39,547 nt of DNA from Streptomyces brasiliensis (GCF_014647875.1 NZ_BMQA01000056.1:1-39547); one strand, 5' to 3'; shown: positions 1 through 8,240, counted from the first letter of the stretch. Notes: generated by a model not told the origin, from the letters alone. Numbers and translations are program-made.

Positions 1-30
1 TACATCGAGAACCAGAAGCGTCCCGGCTGA
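1..30 (+). CDS. C-terminal end of an unidentified gene entering from the left
   Basis: Reading from base 1 in frame gives YIENQKRPG followed by a TGA stop at 28-30. Nine residues are too few to name a family. The perfect palindrome about 60 bases downstream, just before a stretch of decayed sequence, would fit either a terminator for this gene or the hairpin end of an IS200/IS605-type element whose tnpB gene this could be. The true reading frame is itself an assumption. Confidence 0.3.
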   Translation, partial: YIENQKRPG

Positions 31-90
31 GGCCAACAGTGCGGACCCGTGCACCCGTGCGGGTCACCCCTATCTTGAGAAGCGCTTCCT

Positions 91-110
91 CCCGGGCGTT
101 AACGCCCGGG
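91..110. terminator. 20-bp perfect palindrome, terminator-like or IS right-end hairpin
   Basis: CCCGGGCGTTAACGCCCGGG is its own reverse complement. It lies 61 bases after the TGA of the left-edge frame, with no T tract after it, so it may act as a Streptomyces-style terminator without a U run. Hairpins of this kind also form the right ends of IS200/IS605 elements. I cannot decide between the two because the rest of the element is outside the window. Confidence 0.5.
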
Positions 111-123
111 GTTCCGCGCTAGA

Positions 124-765
124 TCATGCTGAAGAGGACTGAGCAGCAGGAACCGACAAGGCGCTGATCAGCGGCTCCGCCTTCGTCAGCCGCCACGCTG
201 CGGTCGCGGTCCGAGCCCGGGGAGCGCGCGACTCGATGCCGGGTCCTTGACCGCTTTGGCGAACTCGGCGTCGAATCCGCTCCTTGCCGAGTGCACAGCC
301 GAGTCCGCTGGTCCCGCGCGGGACTGGTCCCGCGCGGGACTGGTCCCGCGCGGGACGATGTCGGCTACGGGCCCGTGGGCGACGATCCCCTTCGGCGTCG
401 CGGCTCGCCGCGCTCGTCAGGATCGCGCTCGCGACGACATCGAGGAGGTGATCGGCAAAGGTGCTCGTGACCGAGGACTCCAGCACCGTCCTGTGCCACG
501 TCGTGCGGGGGCTTCTCCGCTGCCTGCGCGTTGCTCGGGGTAGTGGGATCGGGCGGCTTCCACGGTGTCGAGGTGATCGACGATCCAGCCCAGCATGGCT
601 TGCAAGGCTTCGCCCCGCCTCGGCACCCGCGGCGACCTGCACAGTGGCCACACCGCCCGCGCCCTCCTCGGCGAGCGCCTGCAAGGGTTCCTCCCGGGCC
701 ACCCGGGCGCGCTCGACCCGCTGCGTGGCGGCGGCAACCTCCTCCTGGGCCTGGCTGAGCCACAC
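124..765 (-). pseudogene. Decayed hypothetical protein with coiled-coil N-terminus
   Basis: A leftward frame opens with a GTG at 763-765 and begins with a charged helical stretch (QEEVAAATQRVERARVAREE) that looks like a real coiled coil. It then turns into Arg/Ser/Pro-rich text typical of a wrong frame. A neighbouring frame carries a plausible continuation (LGWIVDHLDTVEAARSHYP, about 545-600), which suggests a frameshift near 590. No ribosome site precedes the GTG, so the true N-terminus may lie further right. The triple palindromic repeat sits inside the degenerate part. I do not recognise a family. Confidence 0.25.
308..355. repeat. Three perfect 16-bp tandem repeats, each holding a 14-bp palindrome
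   Basis: The unit CTGGTCCCGCGCGGGA occurs three times back to back (308-323, 324-339, 340-355). Within and across units the palindrome GTCCCGCGCGGGAC repeats at 311-324, 327-340 and 343-356, so palindrome centres are spaced 16 bp apart. Three identical palindromes could be an operator array, a set of hairpins, or a replication-slippage product in decaying DNA. No CRISPR-like spacers exist. Confidence 0.85.
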
Positions 766-829
766 GCCACCCAGGCGCGCCCGCTCCGTACACAGACCGG
801 ACGGACATCACAGCATTACGTGATGACTC

Positions 830-2011
830 TCAGGAAGCGATGTCCGCGACCTCGGCAGGCAGTTGAGGTCGGCCGGATGAGCGGTGGGCGTGGGCCGTTC
901 CGCTGTGGTGGATCGGTGTTGCCGTGCCGGTCAGTGGACGGCCCGTTCCGCCTCTGCGGGCCGCGACGATCTCCGCCGCGATCGACAGGGCGGTCTCCTC
1001 GGGCGTACGGCCCCCGAGGTCGAGTCCGATGGGTGACCTGAGGCGGGTCAACTCCGTCTCGCTCAAGCCTACTTCACGCAGCCTACGGTCCCGGTCGGTG
1101 TGGGTACGGCGCGAGCCCATCGCGCCCACGAAGGCGACCGGGAGCCGCAGCGCGACCTCCAGCAGGGGGACGTCGAACTTGGCGTCGTGCGTCAGGAGGC
1201 ACAGAACGGTCCGTCCGTCGGTCCGGGTGCCCCGCAGATAGCGGTGCGGCCAGTCCACGACGACCTCGTCCGCCTCGGGGAAGCGGGCCTGTGTGGTGAA
1301 CACCGGCCGGGCATCGCACACCGTGACGTGATAGCCCAAGAACTTGCCGGCCCGCACCAGCGCCGCGGCGAAGTCGACCGCACCGAAGACGATCATCCGC
1401 GGCGGCGGTGCGCCGGCTTCCACGAGCAGGGTGAGCCCGTCGGGGCAGTGCGAGCCGTCCGGTGACAGCTCGACCGTGCCCGTGCGGCCTGCGTCGAGCG
1501 CTGCCCGAGCCTGCGCCGCGGCCGTGCGGTCGAGGTCCTCGTGGATCCCGAGGCTGCCTTCCGCGGAGCCGTCGCTGTGGACGAGCAGAGTGGCACCGAG
1601 GTGCTCGGGCGGGCCCTCGACGACCCGGACCAGGGCCACCGGCTCGCCCCGTTCCGCGGTGTCCAGGGCAGAGCTCACCAATGCCCTGACCGGCGTGTTC
1701 GCGAACACGGGTGTGACCATCACGTCGAGGACGCCGCCGCAGGTCAGGCCCACGGCGAAGGCGTCCTCGTCGCTGTAGCCGAAGCGCTCCACAGCGCTCT
1801 GCCCGGTCTCCAGCGCCTGAGCGCACAGGTCGTAGACCGCGCCCTCGACGCAGCCGCCCGACACCGAGCCGATGACGGTGCCGGCCCGGTCGACGGCGAG
1901 GGCGGCTCCGGGGCCGCGGGGGGCGCTGCCGCCGACGGACACGACGGTGGCGACGGCGACGTCACGGCCATCGTCCAGCCAGTCCTTCAGCTCCGGCAGC
2001 AGGTCAAGCAT
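830..2011 (-). CDS. XdhC/CoxI-family molybdenum-enzyme maturation factor
   Basis: The product is 393 aa. XdhC-family proteins bind the molybdenum cofactor, help its sulfuration and load it into xanthine dehydrogenase or aldehyde oxidase. The N-terminal XdhC/CoxI domain shows VVSVGGSAPRGPGAAL and SVSGGCVEGAVYDLC, and a central TCGGVLDVMV segment. The C-terminal Rossmann-like XdhC_C domain holds IVFGAVDFAAALVRAGKFLGY and VAFVGAMGSRRT. The ATG at 2009-2011 was chosen because it overlaps the stop of the upstream large subunit by 8 bp (ATGCTTGA), showing translational coupling, and because the in-frame extension upstream is only shadow sequence. It is the last gene of the four-gene operon. Family assignment is firm; the exact client is inferred from the neighbours. 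Confidence 0.93.
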   Translation of the reverse strand: MLDLLPELKDWLDDGRDVAVATVVSVGGSAPRGPGAALAVDRAGTVIGSVSGGCVEGAVYDLCAQALETGQSAVERFGYSDEDAFAVGLTCGGVLDVMVTPVFANTPVRALVSSALDTAERGEPVALVRVVEGPPEHLGATLLVHSDGSAEGSLGIHEDLDRTAAAQARAALDAGRTGTVELSPDGSHCPDGLTLLVEAGAPPPRMIVFGAVDFAAALVRAGKFLGYHVTVCDARPVFTTQARFPEADEVVVDWPHRYLRGTRTDGRTVLCLLTHDAKFDVPLLEVALRLPVAFVGAMGSRRTHTDRDRRLREVGLSETELTRLRSPIGLDLGGRTPEETALSIAAEIVAARRGGTGRPLTGTATPIHHSGTAHAHRSSGRPQLPAEVADIAS

Positions 2012-4124
2012 CGCTGCCTGCCGTGAGGACGCGACTCGGGCGGATGGGCAGGCTGCGATGCCGCACGCCGGTGGCGTGCCAGACGGCGTTGGCGATGGCA
2101 GCCGCAGCACCGACGATGGCCACCTCGCCGATGCCCTTGATGCCGACCGGATCGTCGGGGTCGGTGTCGTCCACCCAGTCGGCCTCGATGCGCGGCACGT
2201 CGGCGTTCGTGGCGACGTGATATCCGGCCAGGTCGGCGCCGACCGGGCCGCCGAAGGCCGGATCGCGCACGGCTTCCTCGTGCAGGGCCATGGAGATGCC
2301 CCAGGTCATGCCGCCGGTGAACTGGCTGCGTGCGGTCAGCGGGTTGACGATGCGGCCGGCGGCGAAGATGCCGAGCATGCGGCGTACGCGCACCTCACCC
2401 GTGGCCGGGTCCACGGCGGCCTCGGCGAACTGCGCGCCGTAGGAGTGCCGTTCCATGTTCGCGAGCGCGGCGATCTGCGCGGTGGTGTCCGAGCGCACGG
2501 TGATCCCTTCGGCGGGGATCGCCATGCCGGGGACGAGTCGCTCCCGCAGGTCGCGGGCGGCCGCGATGACAGCCATGGACCAGGAGCGGGTGCCCATCGA
2601 ACCGCCCGCGATCATCGCGAAGCCGAACTCGCTGTCCCCGATCCGCACGGTCACCCGCTCCGGTGCGACGTCGAGGGCGTCGGCCGCGACGAGGGTGAGC
2701 GCGGTCCGTGCGCCTGTGCCGATGTCGGTCGCGGCTATCCGCACGGTGAAGCGGCCGTCGGCCTCGGCGGTGATGGCGGCGGTGGAGGGGGCGGCTCCCG
2801 CCGGGAAGGACGCGGCGGCGGTGCCGGTGCCCAGCAGCCAGCGGCCGTCGCGCCGCACACCCGGCCGGGGATCGCGCTGCGCCCAGCCGAAGCGGCGTGC
2901 GCCCTCCTCGAAGCAGGCGCGCAGGTTGCGGGTGGCGAAGGGCAGGCCGGAGACCGGGCCCTTGTCCGGCTCGTTGCGCAGCCGCAGTTCGATCGGGTCG
3001 ATCCCGCACTTCTCGGCGAGTTCGTCGAGGGCGGACTCCAAGGCGAAGGCTCCCGGCGCCTCGCCGGGCCCGCGCATGAAGGTGGGGCTGGGCACGTCGC
3101 GCCGTACGACGCGGTTCTCGGTGTGGTGGGCGGCGGCGTCGTACATCACCCGCGCCACGCCCGCGCTCGCCTCGACGAACTCGTACACCTTGGAGGTACG
3201 GCTCACCGAGCGGTGGTCCAGGGCGCGCAGTCGCCCTTCGGTGTCGGCCCCGAGCCTGACCCGCTGGACGGTGGGGCTGCGGTGGCCGGCCAGCGCGAAC
3301 ATCTGAGGCCGGGTCAGAGCCACGCGGACCGGCCGCTGGAGGACCGTCGCCGCCATCACGGCCGCCACCTGGTGAGCGCGTACGCCCTTGCTGCCGAACC
3401 CGCCGCCGACGTGCTCAGAACGCACCCGGATCGACGCGGGGTCCAGCGAGAACAGGTTCGCCAGCTCGCCGACCACCCAGGTGGCGCCCTGGTTGGAGTC
3501 GACCACCTCCAGACGGCCGTCCTCCCAGCGGGCGGTCGCCGCGTGGGGCTCCATGGGGTGGTGGTGTTCCTCCGGCGTGGTGTACTCCTCGTCCACGACG
3601 GCGGCGGACGCGGCCAGTTCGGCCTCCTGGTCGCCCTTGTCGGTCACGCCGGGCATGTGACCGTCCACGGGATAGGAGTCCGGGTGGTCCCCGGTGAACT
3701 CGATGTCGTGCGGCAGCGGTTCGTACTCGACGACCAGGGCCTCGGCCGCTTCCCGTGCCTGCTCGGGCGTCTGAGCGACGACCAGGGCCACCGGCCAGCC
3801 CAGGTGGGGCACAGCGTCGTGCTGGAAGACGGCGCAGGTGGGGTCGGGCCTGCCCAGCAGGCTGACGTAGTCGGTCTCCAGGCGTGGGGCATTGCGGTGG
3901 TCCAGGACGGCGACGACACCGGGCATCTCAAGGACGGGACCGCTGGCGATGTCGCGGATGCGGCCCCGCACCACGGTGGACAACACCAGCCATCCATAAG
4001 CGAGTTCAGTAAAAGGGATGTCGCCCGCGTAGCGTGCCGCGCCGGTGACCTTGTCCCGGCCCTCCACCCTCACGTGACCGGTGCCGACCGCGCGTACGGC
4101 GGCCTCTTGTGCGGTGGTGGTCAT
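2004..4124 (-). CDS. Molybdopterin-binding large subunit of aldehyde/xanthine oxidoreductase (PaoC/YagR type)
   Basis: The product is 706 aa, the usual length for the stand-alone molybdenum subunit of three-subunit enzymes of the xanthine oxidase family. It binds molybdenum-MCD or MPT and hydroxylates aldehydes or N-heterocycles. The N-terminal a/b hammerhead domain (GHVRVEGRDKVTGAARYAGD) is followed by the Mo-binding region with VGGGFGSKG, EPHAATARWE, ATDIGTGARTAL and the C-terminal GIKGIGEVAIVGAAAAIANA, whose Glu in GIGE is the expected catalytic base. Start and stop overlap the neighbours by 4 bp (4121-4124) and 8 bp (2004-2011). The substrate is not readable from sequence; PaoC-like proteins favour aromatic aldehydes. 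Confidence 0.93.
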   Translation of the reverse strand: MTTTAQEAAVRAVGTGHVRVEGRDKVTGAARYAGDIPFTELAYGWLVLSTVVRGRIRDIASGPVLEMPGVVAVLDHRNAPRLETDYVSLLGRPDPTCAVFQHDAVPHLGWPVALVVAQTPEQAREAAEALVVEYEPLPHDIEFTGDHPDSYPVDGHMPGVTDKGDQEAELAASAAVVDEEYTTPEEHHHPMEPHAATARWEDGRLEVVDSNQGATWVVGELANLFSLDPASIRVRSEHVGGGFGSKGVRAHQVAAVMAATVLQRPVRVALTRPQMFALAGHRSPTVQRVRLGADTEGRLRALDHRSVSRTSKVYEFVEASAGVARVMYDAAAHHTENRVVRRDVPSPTFMRGPGEAPGAFALESALDELAEKCGIDPIELRLRNEPDKGPVSGLPFATRNLRACFEEGARRFGWAQRDPRPGVRRDGRWLLGTGTAAASFPAGAAPSTAAITAEADGRFTVRIAATDIGTGARTALTLVAADALDVAPERVTVRIGDSEFGFAMIAGGSMGTRSWSMAVIAAARDLRERLVPGMAIPAEGITVRSDTTAQIAALANMERHSYGAQFAEAAVDPATGEVRVRRMLGIFAAGRIVNPLTARSQFTGGMTWGISMALHEEAVRDPAFGGPVGADLAGYHVATNADVPRIEADWVDDTDPDDPVGIKGIGEVAIVGAAAAIANAVWHATGVRHRSLPIRPSRVLTAGSDA

Positions 4125-5113
4125 AGCGCGGCCTCCTCGGCGAGCTCGCTCAGCACGGCCACGGTCAGGTTGTGCATCAGGGTCACCTTGTATCCGTTGT
4201 GCGGCAGCGGCCGGGCCGCGGCGAGTTCGGCTGCAGCGGCGGCCGCGTATGTCTCGGCGGTGGCGGGCGCCCCGATCAGGGCCCGCTCGGCGGTACGGGC
4301 GCGCCAGGGCCGGGAGGCCACGGCGCCGAACGCGAGGCGCGCGTCGTGCACGACTCCGTCACGGGTGTCGAGGGCGGCGGCGACGGAACCGATCGCGAAG
4401 GCGTAGGAGGCGCGCTCGCGCACCTTGCGGTACCGGGAGCGGGCCGCGACCGGCACCGGCGGCAGGAAGACACCGGTGATCAGCGCACCGGTCGGCAGGG
4501 CCGTCTCACGGTGCGGGGTGTCGGCGACGGGCAGATACAGCTGATCGAGCGGCAACTCGCCCTGCCCGTCGGCGGTTTCGTAGTGCACGACGGCGTCGAG
4601 GGCGGCCAGGGCCACCGCCATGTCGGAGGGGTGTACGGCCACACAGGTCTCGGACGCACCGAGGATGGCGTGGTTGTGGTGCTCGCCGCTGAGGGCCGGG
4701 CAGCCGCTGCCGGGGGCTCGCTTGTTGCACGGCTTGGTCGTGTCGGTGAAGTAGGCGCAGCGGGTGCGCTGGAGGAGGTTCCCGCCGACCGTGGCCATGT
4801 TGCGCAGCTGGCCGGAGGCACCGGCGAGCACCGCCTGGGTCAGCATCGGGTAGCGGCTGCGGACGTCGGGGTGGGCGGCGAGGTCGCTGTTGGTGACCGT
4901 CGCGCCGATGCGCAGTCCGCCGTCCGGGGCCGACTCGATGCGGTCCAGGGGCAGTTCACGTACGTCGACGAGGCGGCCGGGTCGTTCCACGCCGCTCTTC
5001 ATCAAGTCGACCAGGTTGGTGCCGCCGGCGAGGTAGCGCGCGTCCGGATCGTCGTCAAGGAGAGCGACGGCACCCGACACGTCGGGCGCCCTGCGGTAGT
5101 CGAACTCCCTCAT
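4121..5113 (-). CDS. FAD-binding subunit of aldehyde/xanthine oxidoreductase (PaoB type, with extra Cys cluster)
   Basis: The product is 330 aa. The FAD domain shows YLAGGTNLVDLMKSGVERP near the start and GASGQLRNMATVGGNLLQRT around residues 105-125, both standard flavin contacts of this family. The latter is followed by an insert with four cysteines (RCAYFTD, KPCNK, GSGCPAL region), which matches the extra [4Fe-4S] site known from E. coli PaoB rather than ordinary xanthine dehydrogenase FAD subunits. The ATG at 5111-5113 overlaps the stop of the 2Fe-2S subunit by 4 bp (ATGA). The longer frame to 5221 is rejected because it runs back through that gene. It passes electrons between the 2Fe-2S and Mo subunits. 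Confidence 0.92.
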   Translation of the reverse strand: MREFDYRRAPDVSGAVALLDDDPDARYLAGGTNLVDLMKSGVERPGRLVDVRELPLDRIESAPDGGLRIGATVTNSDLAAHPDVRSRYPMLTQAVLAGASGQLRNMATVGGNLLQRTRCAYFTDTTKPCNKRAPGSGCPALSGEHHNHAILGASETCVAVHPSDMAVALAALDAVVHYETADGQGELPLDQLYLPVADTPHRETALPTGALITGVFLPPVPVAARSRYRKVRERASYAFAIGSVAAALDTRDGVVHDARLAFGAVASRPWRARTAERALIGAPATAETYAAAAAAELAAARPLPHNGYKVTLMHNLTVAVLSELAEEAAL

Positions 5114-5688
5114 ACGGCGGCCTCCCCGGACTGCTCCGGCACGCGTGCCGCTGACGAGGCGTCGGCCTCGGCGGCTCGTGCGACGGCCTCGACGATCGAC
5201 GTGTAGGCACTGCAACGGCACAGGTTGCCGCTCATGCGCTCGCGGATCTCCTCGGGGGTCAGCGGCGTCGGCCCGACCGCCGGACGTATGTCACCGGAAG
5301 CGGCGCTCGGCCATCCGGCAGCGTGCTCCGCGAGCATGCCGATCGCCGAACAGATCTGTCCGGGTGTGCAGTAGCCGCACTGGTAGCCGTCGAGATCGAT
5401 GAACGCCTGCTGCACTGGATGCAGCCGGTCGCCGTCCGCGACGCCTTCGATGGTGGTGATCTCGCGTCCTTCGGCCGCGACCGCGAGTTGCAGACAGGCC
5501 ACCGTCCTGCGGCCGTCGACCAGAACAGTGCAGGCACCGCACTGGCCTTGGTCGCAGCCCTTCTTGGTGCCGGTCAGATCGAGCCGCTCGCGCAGAGCGT
5601 CGAGCAGGGTGGTGCGGTGGTCGACGGGCAGCGTGTGCTTCTCGCCGTTGACATGCAGGGTGATGACGCTGGACGTCGATAAACCCAT
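5110..5688 (-). CDS. [2Fe-2S] subunit of aldehyde/xanthine oxidoreductase (PaoA type)
   Basis: The product is 192 aa and carries both iron-sulfur clusters expected of this subunit. The plant-ferredoxin-type motif is GCDQGQCGACTVLVDG with a fourth Cys in RTVACLQL. The second cluster lies in CGYCTPGQICSAIGML plus GNLCRCSAY. No twin-arginine signal is present, unlike E. coli PaoA, so a cytoplasmic enzyme is likely. The ATG at 5686-5688 was preferred over a TTG two codons earlier because AAGGAAG (5695-5701) sits six bases before the ATG. It is the first gene of the operon; its stop overlaps the FAD-subunit start by 4 bp. Confidence 0.94.
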   Translation of the reverse strand: MGLSTSSVITLHVNGEKHTLPVDHRTTLLDALRERLDLTGTKKGCDQGQCGACTVLVDGRRTVACLQLAVAAEGREITTIEGVADGDRLHPVQQAFIDLDGYQCGYCTPGQICSAIGMLAEHAAGWPSAASGDIRPAVGPTPLTPEEIRERMSGNLCRCSAYTSIVEAVARAAEADASSAARVPEQSGEAAV

Positions 5689-5946
5689 GAGCAACTTCCT
5701 TCAGACGTACGGTACTTGGGGTGAGCTGGCCTCGGGCGCCGGAACAGGGCGGCTACCTGGAGTGCGCGTCGCCGTGATGAAGCGCGGCAGCGCTGGTGAT
5801 ATCGGGGGCGCTTGTCAGGACTGGGGGGTGCGTCGATGAGGACGCTCGGGTGGCACGAATTACGCGGCAGGGCAACAAATGGACGACGCTGACGGAAGCA
5901 GCGGACTGACGTGCGGGCCGTGGGCGCAGCTAGAGTGGATCCCAAC

Positions 5947-5990
5947 CGGACAACTGTCCGATACCCGGAAACGTAGCGGACAGCTGTCCA
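5947..5990. promoter_or_regulatory. Twin TetR-type operators between the oxidoreductase operon and its regulator
   Basis: Two related palindromes lie in the divergent region: CGGACAACTGTCCG at 5947-5960 and CGGACAGCTGTCCA at 5977-5990, whose core GGACAGCTGTCC is perfect. Their centres are exactly 30 bp apart, about three helical turns, as expected for two TetR dimers on one face. They lie 43-86 bases before the TetR start. The molybdoenzyme operon begins about 260 bases away on the other side, so autoregulation is the most direct reading, with the operon a likely target. Confidence 0.75.
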
Positions 5991-6032
5991 CTTAGCAAGG
6001 GCACGCTCATGCCGCGCCTTGAGGAGTGACGA

Positions 6033-6611
6033 GTGCAGCACAAGAAGGAGACCCCCCTGCGCTCGGACGCGCAGCGCAACCGTGAACGCATCCTGTGCGT
6101 CGCCCTCAGTGAGCTGACGCAGTGTCCGGACGCACCGCTCAGCGCCATCGCCAAGAAGGCGGGGGTCGGCCAGGGCACGTTCTACCGCAACTTCCCCAAC
6201 CGCGAGACCCTGGTCCTGGAGATCTACCGCCATGAGATGCAGCAGGTCGCCGACAGCGCGGCCCATCTGCTCCAGGAACTGCCGCCGCCGCAGGCCCTGC
6301 GCACCTGGATGGACCGGCTGGCCGAGTTCGCCATGACCAAGGCGGGCCTGGCCGACGCGATCCGCCTCGCCACCAGCGCACCGGGCGGCCCCGCGAAGCC
6401 CTCCCCCGCACCCGTCGCGGACGCGGCCGAACTTCTGCTGCGCACCAACGAGGAAGCGGGCACCATCCGCCCCGGGGTCACCGCCGACGACTTCGTCCTC
6501 GCCATCGCGGGCCTGTGGCAGTTGCCCCCGACCGAGGACTGGCGACCGCGCGCGGCCCGGCTTCTCGACCTGGTCATTGACGGGTTGCGGGCAGGTGCGC
6601 CCCGGCCGTGA
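6033..6611 (+). CDS. TetR/AcrR-family repressor, divergent from the molybdoenzyme operon
   Basis: The product is 192 aa with the standard TetR helix-turn-helix near residues 36-60 (AIAKKAGVGQGTFYRNFPNR). The C-terminal ligand domain contains LAGLWQLPP-like text and LLDLVIDGLRAG near the end. The start is GTG at 6033 with a GAGGAG-like ribosome site a few bases upstream. Twin GGACA/TGTCC operators lie just before it. Its position beside a PaoABC-type operon suggests it senses an aldehyde or aromatic substrate of that enzyme. That ligand role is inferred, while the family is clear. Confidence 0.92.
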   Translation: MQHKKETPLRSDAQRNRERILCVALSELTQCPDAPLSAIAKKAGVGQGTFYRNFPNRETLVLEIYRHEMQQVADSAAHLLQELPPPQALRTWMDRLAEFAMTKAGLADAIRLATSAPGGPAKPSPAPVADAAELLLRTNEEAGTIRPGVTADDFVLAIAGLWQLPPTEDWRPRAARLLDLVIDGLRAGAPRP

Positions 6612-6708
6612 CCCGCAAGGGCAAGGCCGCACGATGGCCAGGTACCTGATTCGCGGCCTGGGAGCCGTCCTTCGCCCGTCACTTGCACCACACCGGTGGC
6701 ACCAGGCG

Positions 6709-6878
6709 GCTAGTGCTGTGGCCGGGACGGCTTGCCGGGAAGCTCGCGGCGTCCGGTGCGGTGCATCGCAAGGCGGAGCGTCACCCGCGTACTGGATGTA
6801 CTCGGGTGATGCGACAACGCCGCCAGGTGCCGTGCCGGGCGTCGCGAGCCGGTGAACCTTTCCGGTCACAGCACTAGC
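6709..6878. mobile_element. About 170-bp MITE-like element with 17-bp terminal inverted repeats
   Basis: The ends GCTAGTGCTGTGGCCGG (6709-6725) and CCGGTCACAGCACTAGC (6862-6878) are inverted copies matching at 16 of 17 positions. The interior has no gene but has a hairpin around 6780-6815 (CATCACC-like arms around GTACTGGATGTAC). If the outer TA is the duplicated target, as for IS630/Tc1-mariner-type elements, the element proper has tips GTGCTGTG. It sits between tetR and the convergent epimerase gene. A 12-nt copy of the same tip is found at 20626-20637. Confidence 0.75.
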
Positions 6879-6953
6879 GTCACCGGGCCGGGGGCGACAC
6901 AGCGGTAGTAGGAGAGGGGCGGGTGTGACGGTGGCTTGTGACTGTTGCACCCG

Positions 6954-7970
6954 CTACGCCGCATCGGCGTGAAAGCGACGGGCCAGGGTTTCCATCTCCA
7001 GCAGGCCGGCATCGAGTCTGATGCGCGGCCGGTAGCCGAGGACGCTGCGGGCGGCACTGATGTCATAGATGCGCTCGCGGCCCAAGAAGGCGACCAGCCA
7101 GTTGGTGAGTGGTGGCGGAGTACTTCTGCGGAGCAGGCGGGCGCTGACATCCATGAGGGCTGCGATCGGCGCGACGACAGCCAACGGGACACTCCGGCTG
7201 GCCGAGACGTCAACACCCTGGGTCGCCAGCAGCGCGGTGAAGAAGTCGCGGACCGGCATGGGGGTCCCGTCGGTGACGTAGTAGGGAACGCCGTGGTGGC
7301 CTTGGGTAAGGGCCAGCAGGACGGCGTCAGCGAGGTTGTCGACATGGATGAAGTCCATGATGTGGCGGCCGGCGTCGATCCACAGGAACCGCCCCTTGGC
7401 GGCGTCGGCGGCCATTTTGGCGATGTTCATCCCCGCGCCCCAGATGAACGGTGGCCGCAGGATCACCAGGGTCGTCCCTTGCGACGCGGTACTGCGCAAC
7501 GCGTTCTCGGTAGCCAGCTTGATCCGGCAGTACGCGGTGACGGGGGTGCCGTTATCGGTGTTCTCGTCGACCACGGCGGTGCGTTGGGTGCCGGTGGACA
7601 CACCGGCGGCGCTGATGAACACGAACCGGGGTACTTTCGCCTCGGCCGCAGCTGCGTGCAGGGCGACGGTCGGGTCGTGGTTGTCGGCACGGAAACCCGC
7701 ATCATCACCCCAGAACTCCATTCGGGCGGCGGCATGCACGACGGCGTCGACGTTGTGCAGGTATCCCAGCCAGGCTGGGTGAGCGGCCGAGTCGCCCCGC
7801 TCGGTGAGCTCGGCCAGGTCGCCCTGCACCGGCTGGGCTCCCGCGTCGGCCACCTTCTGTGCACTCGAGGTGGAGCGGGCCAGGGCGACGACGGTGTGGC
7901 CCTCAGAGCGCAGCTGGTGTATCAGGTGCTGACCGACGAAGCCGCTTCCGCCGGTTAGGAAGACACGCAT
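6954..7970 (-). CDS. NAD(P)-dependent epimerase/dehydratase or 3-beta-HSD-like reductase
   Basis: The product is 338 aa, an extended short-chain dehydrogenase. The N-terminal nucleotide motif TGGSGFVGQHLIHQL is intact, the strand-4 region reads VDAVVHAAARMEFWG, and the catalytic Tyr/Lys pair is in AYCRIKLATEN (YxxxK). The later IHVDNLADAVLLAL and a C-terminal GYRPRIRLDAGL are usual for this family. The ATG at 7968-7970 is chosen because GAGGAG lies a few bases upstream; the longer open frame to 8222 runs through unrelated debris. The gene stands alone and the substrate is unknown. Confidence 0.9.
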   Translation of the reverse strand: MRVFLTGGSGFVGQHLIHQLRSEGHTVVALARSTSSAQKVADAGAQPVQGDLAELTERGDSAAHPAWLGYLHNVDAVVHAAARMEFWGDDAGFRADNHDPTVALHAAAAEAKVPRFVFISAAGVSTGTQRTAVVDENTDNGTPVTAYCRIKLATENALRSTASQGTTLVILRPPFIWGAGMNIAKMAADAAKGRFLWIDAGRHIMDFIHVDNLADAVLLALTQGHHGVPYYVTDGTPMPVRDFFTALLATQGVDVSASRSVPLAVVAPIAALMDVSARLLRRSTPPPLTNWLVAFLGRERIYDISAARSVLGYRPRIRLDAGLLEMETLARRFHADAA

Positions 7971-8039
7971 GAATGGCTCCTCATGACTAATAGAGTTGTT
8001 TCGGCGAAGATGCATCGATGTAAGCGAGGCTTGGCGGGC

Positions 8040-8240
8040 GTAATGGGCGAGGGTGAGCGAGACCGGCGATGGAGATCCGGGGTCGTGCCCTGGCCGCTGA
8101 GGATCTGCTGAGCCAGGAGGAACGGCGCAGGCTGCAGGTTGATGGCCGAAGAATCTGTTGGACGCGAGGTAGTTCTTCGGCCGCCGCGACCTCGATGACT
8201 GCGAGCCCAGGCTCCGCCACATGCGCTTCGTTGATTCGCG
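8040..8240 (-). pseudogene. Probable remnant of a DUF6207-like small Streptomyces protein
   Basis: A leftward frame reads INEAHVAEPGLAVIEVAAAE at about 8175-8234, which matches the characteristic N-terminus of the short DUF6207 family as I remember it. Downstream the frame no longer resembles the family, while a neighbouring frame gives LLAQQ and GTTPD fragments that could be its continuation, so a frameshift or deletion is likely near 8165. No proper start codon with a ribosome site is seen. Identification rests on about twenty residues. Confidence 0.35.

Noticed and set aside
308..355. Short CRISPR-like array
   Set aside because: The 16-bp units are directly adjacent with no spacers, and no cas genes are present.
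1872..4406. 844-codon rightward open frame
   Set aside because: It lies antisense to the Mo and XdhC genes, is rich in Gly, His, Arg and Asp repeats, and has no family text. It is the usual antisense shadow of GC-rich coding DNA.
5574..6950. 458-codon leftward frame across the tetR gene
   Set aside because: It runs antisense through tetR and the divergent promoter and has no ribosome site or recognisable domain.
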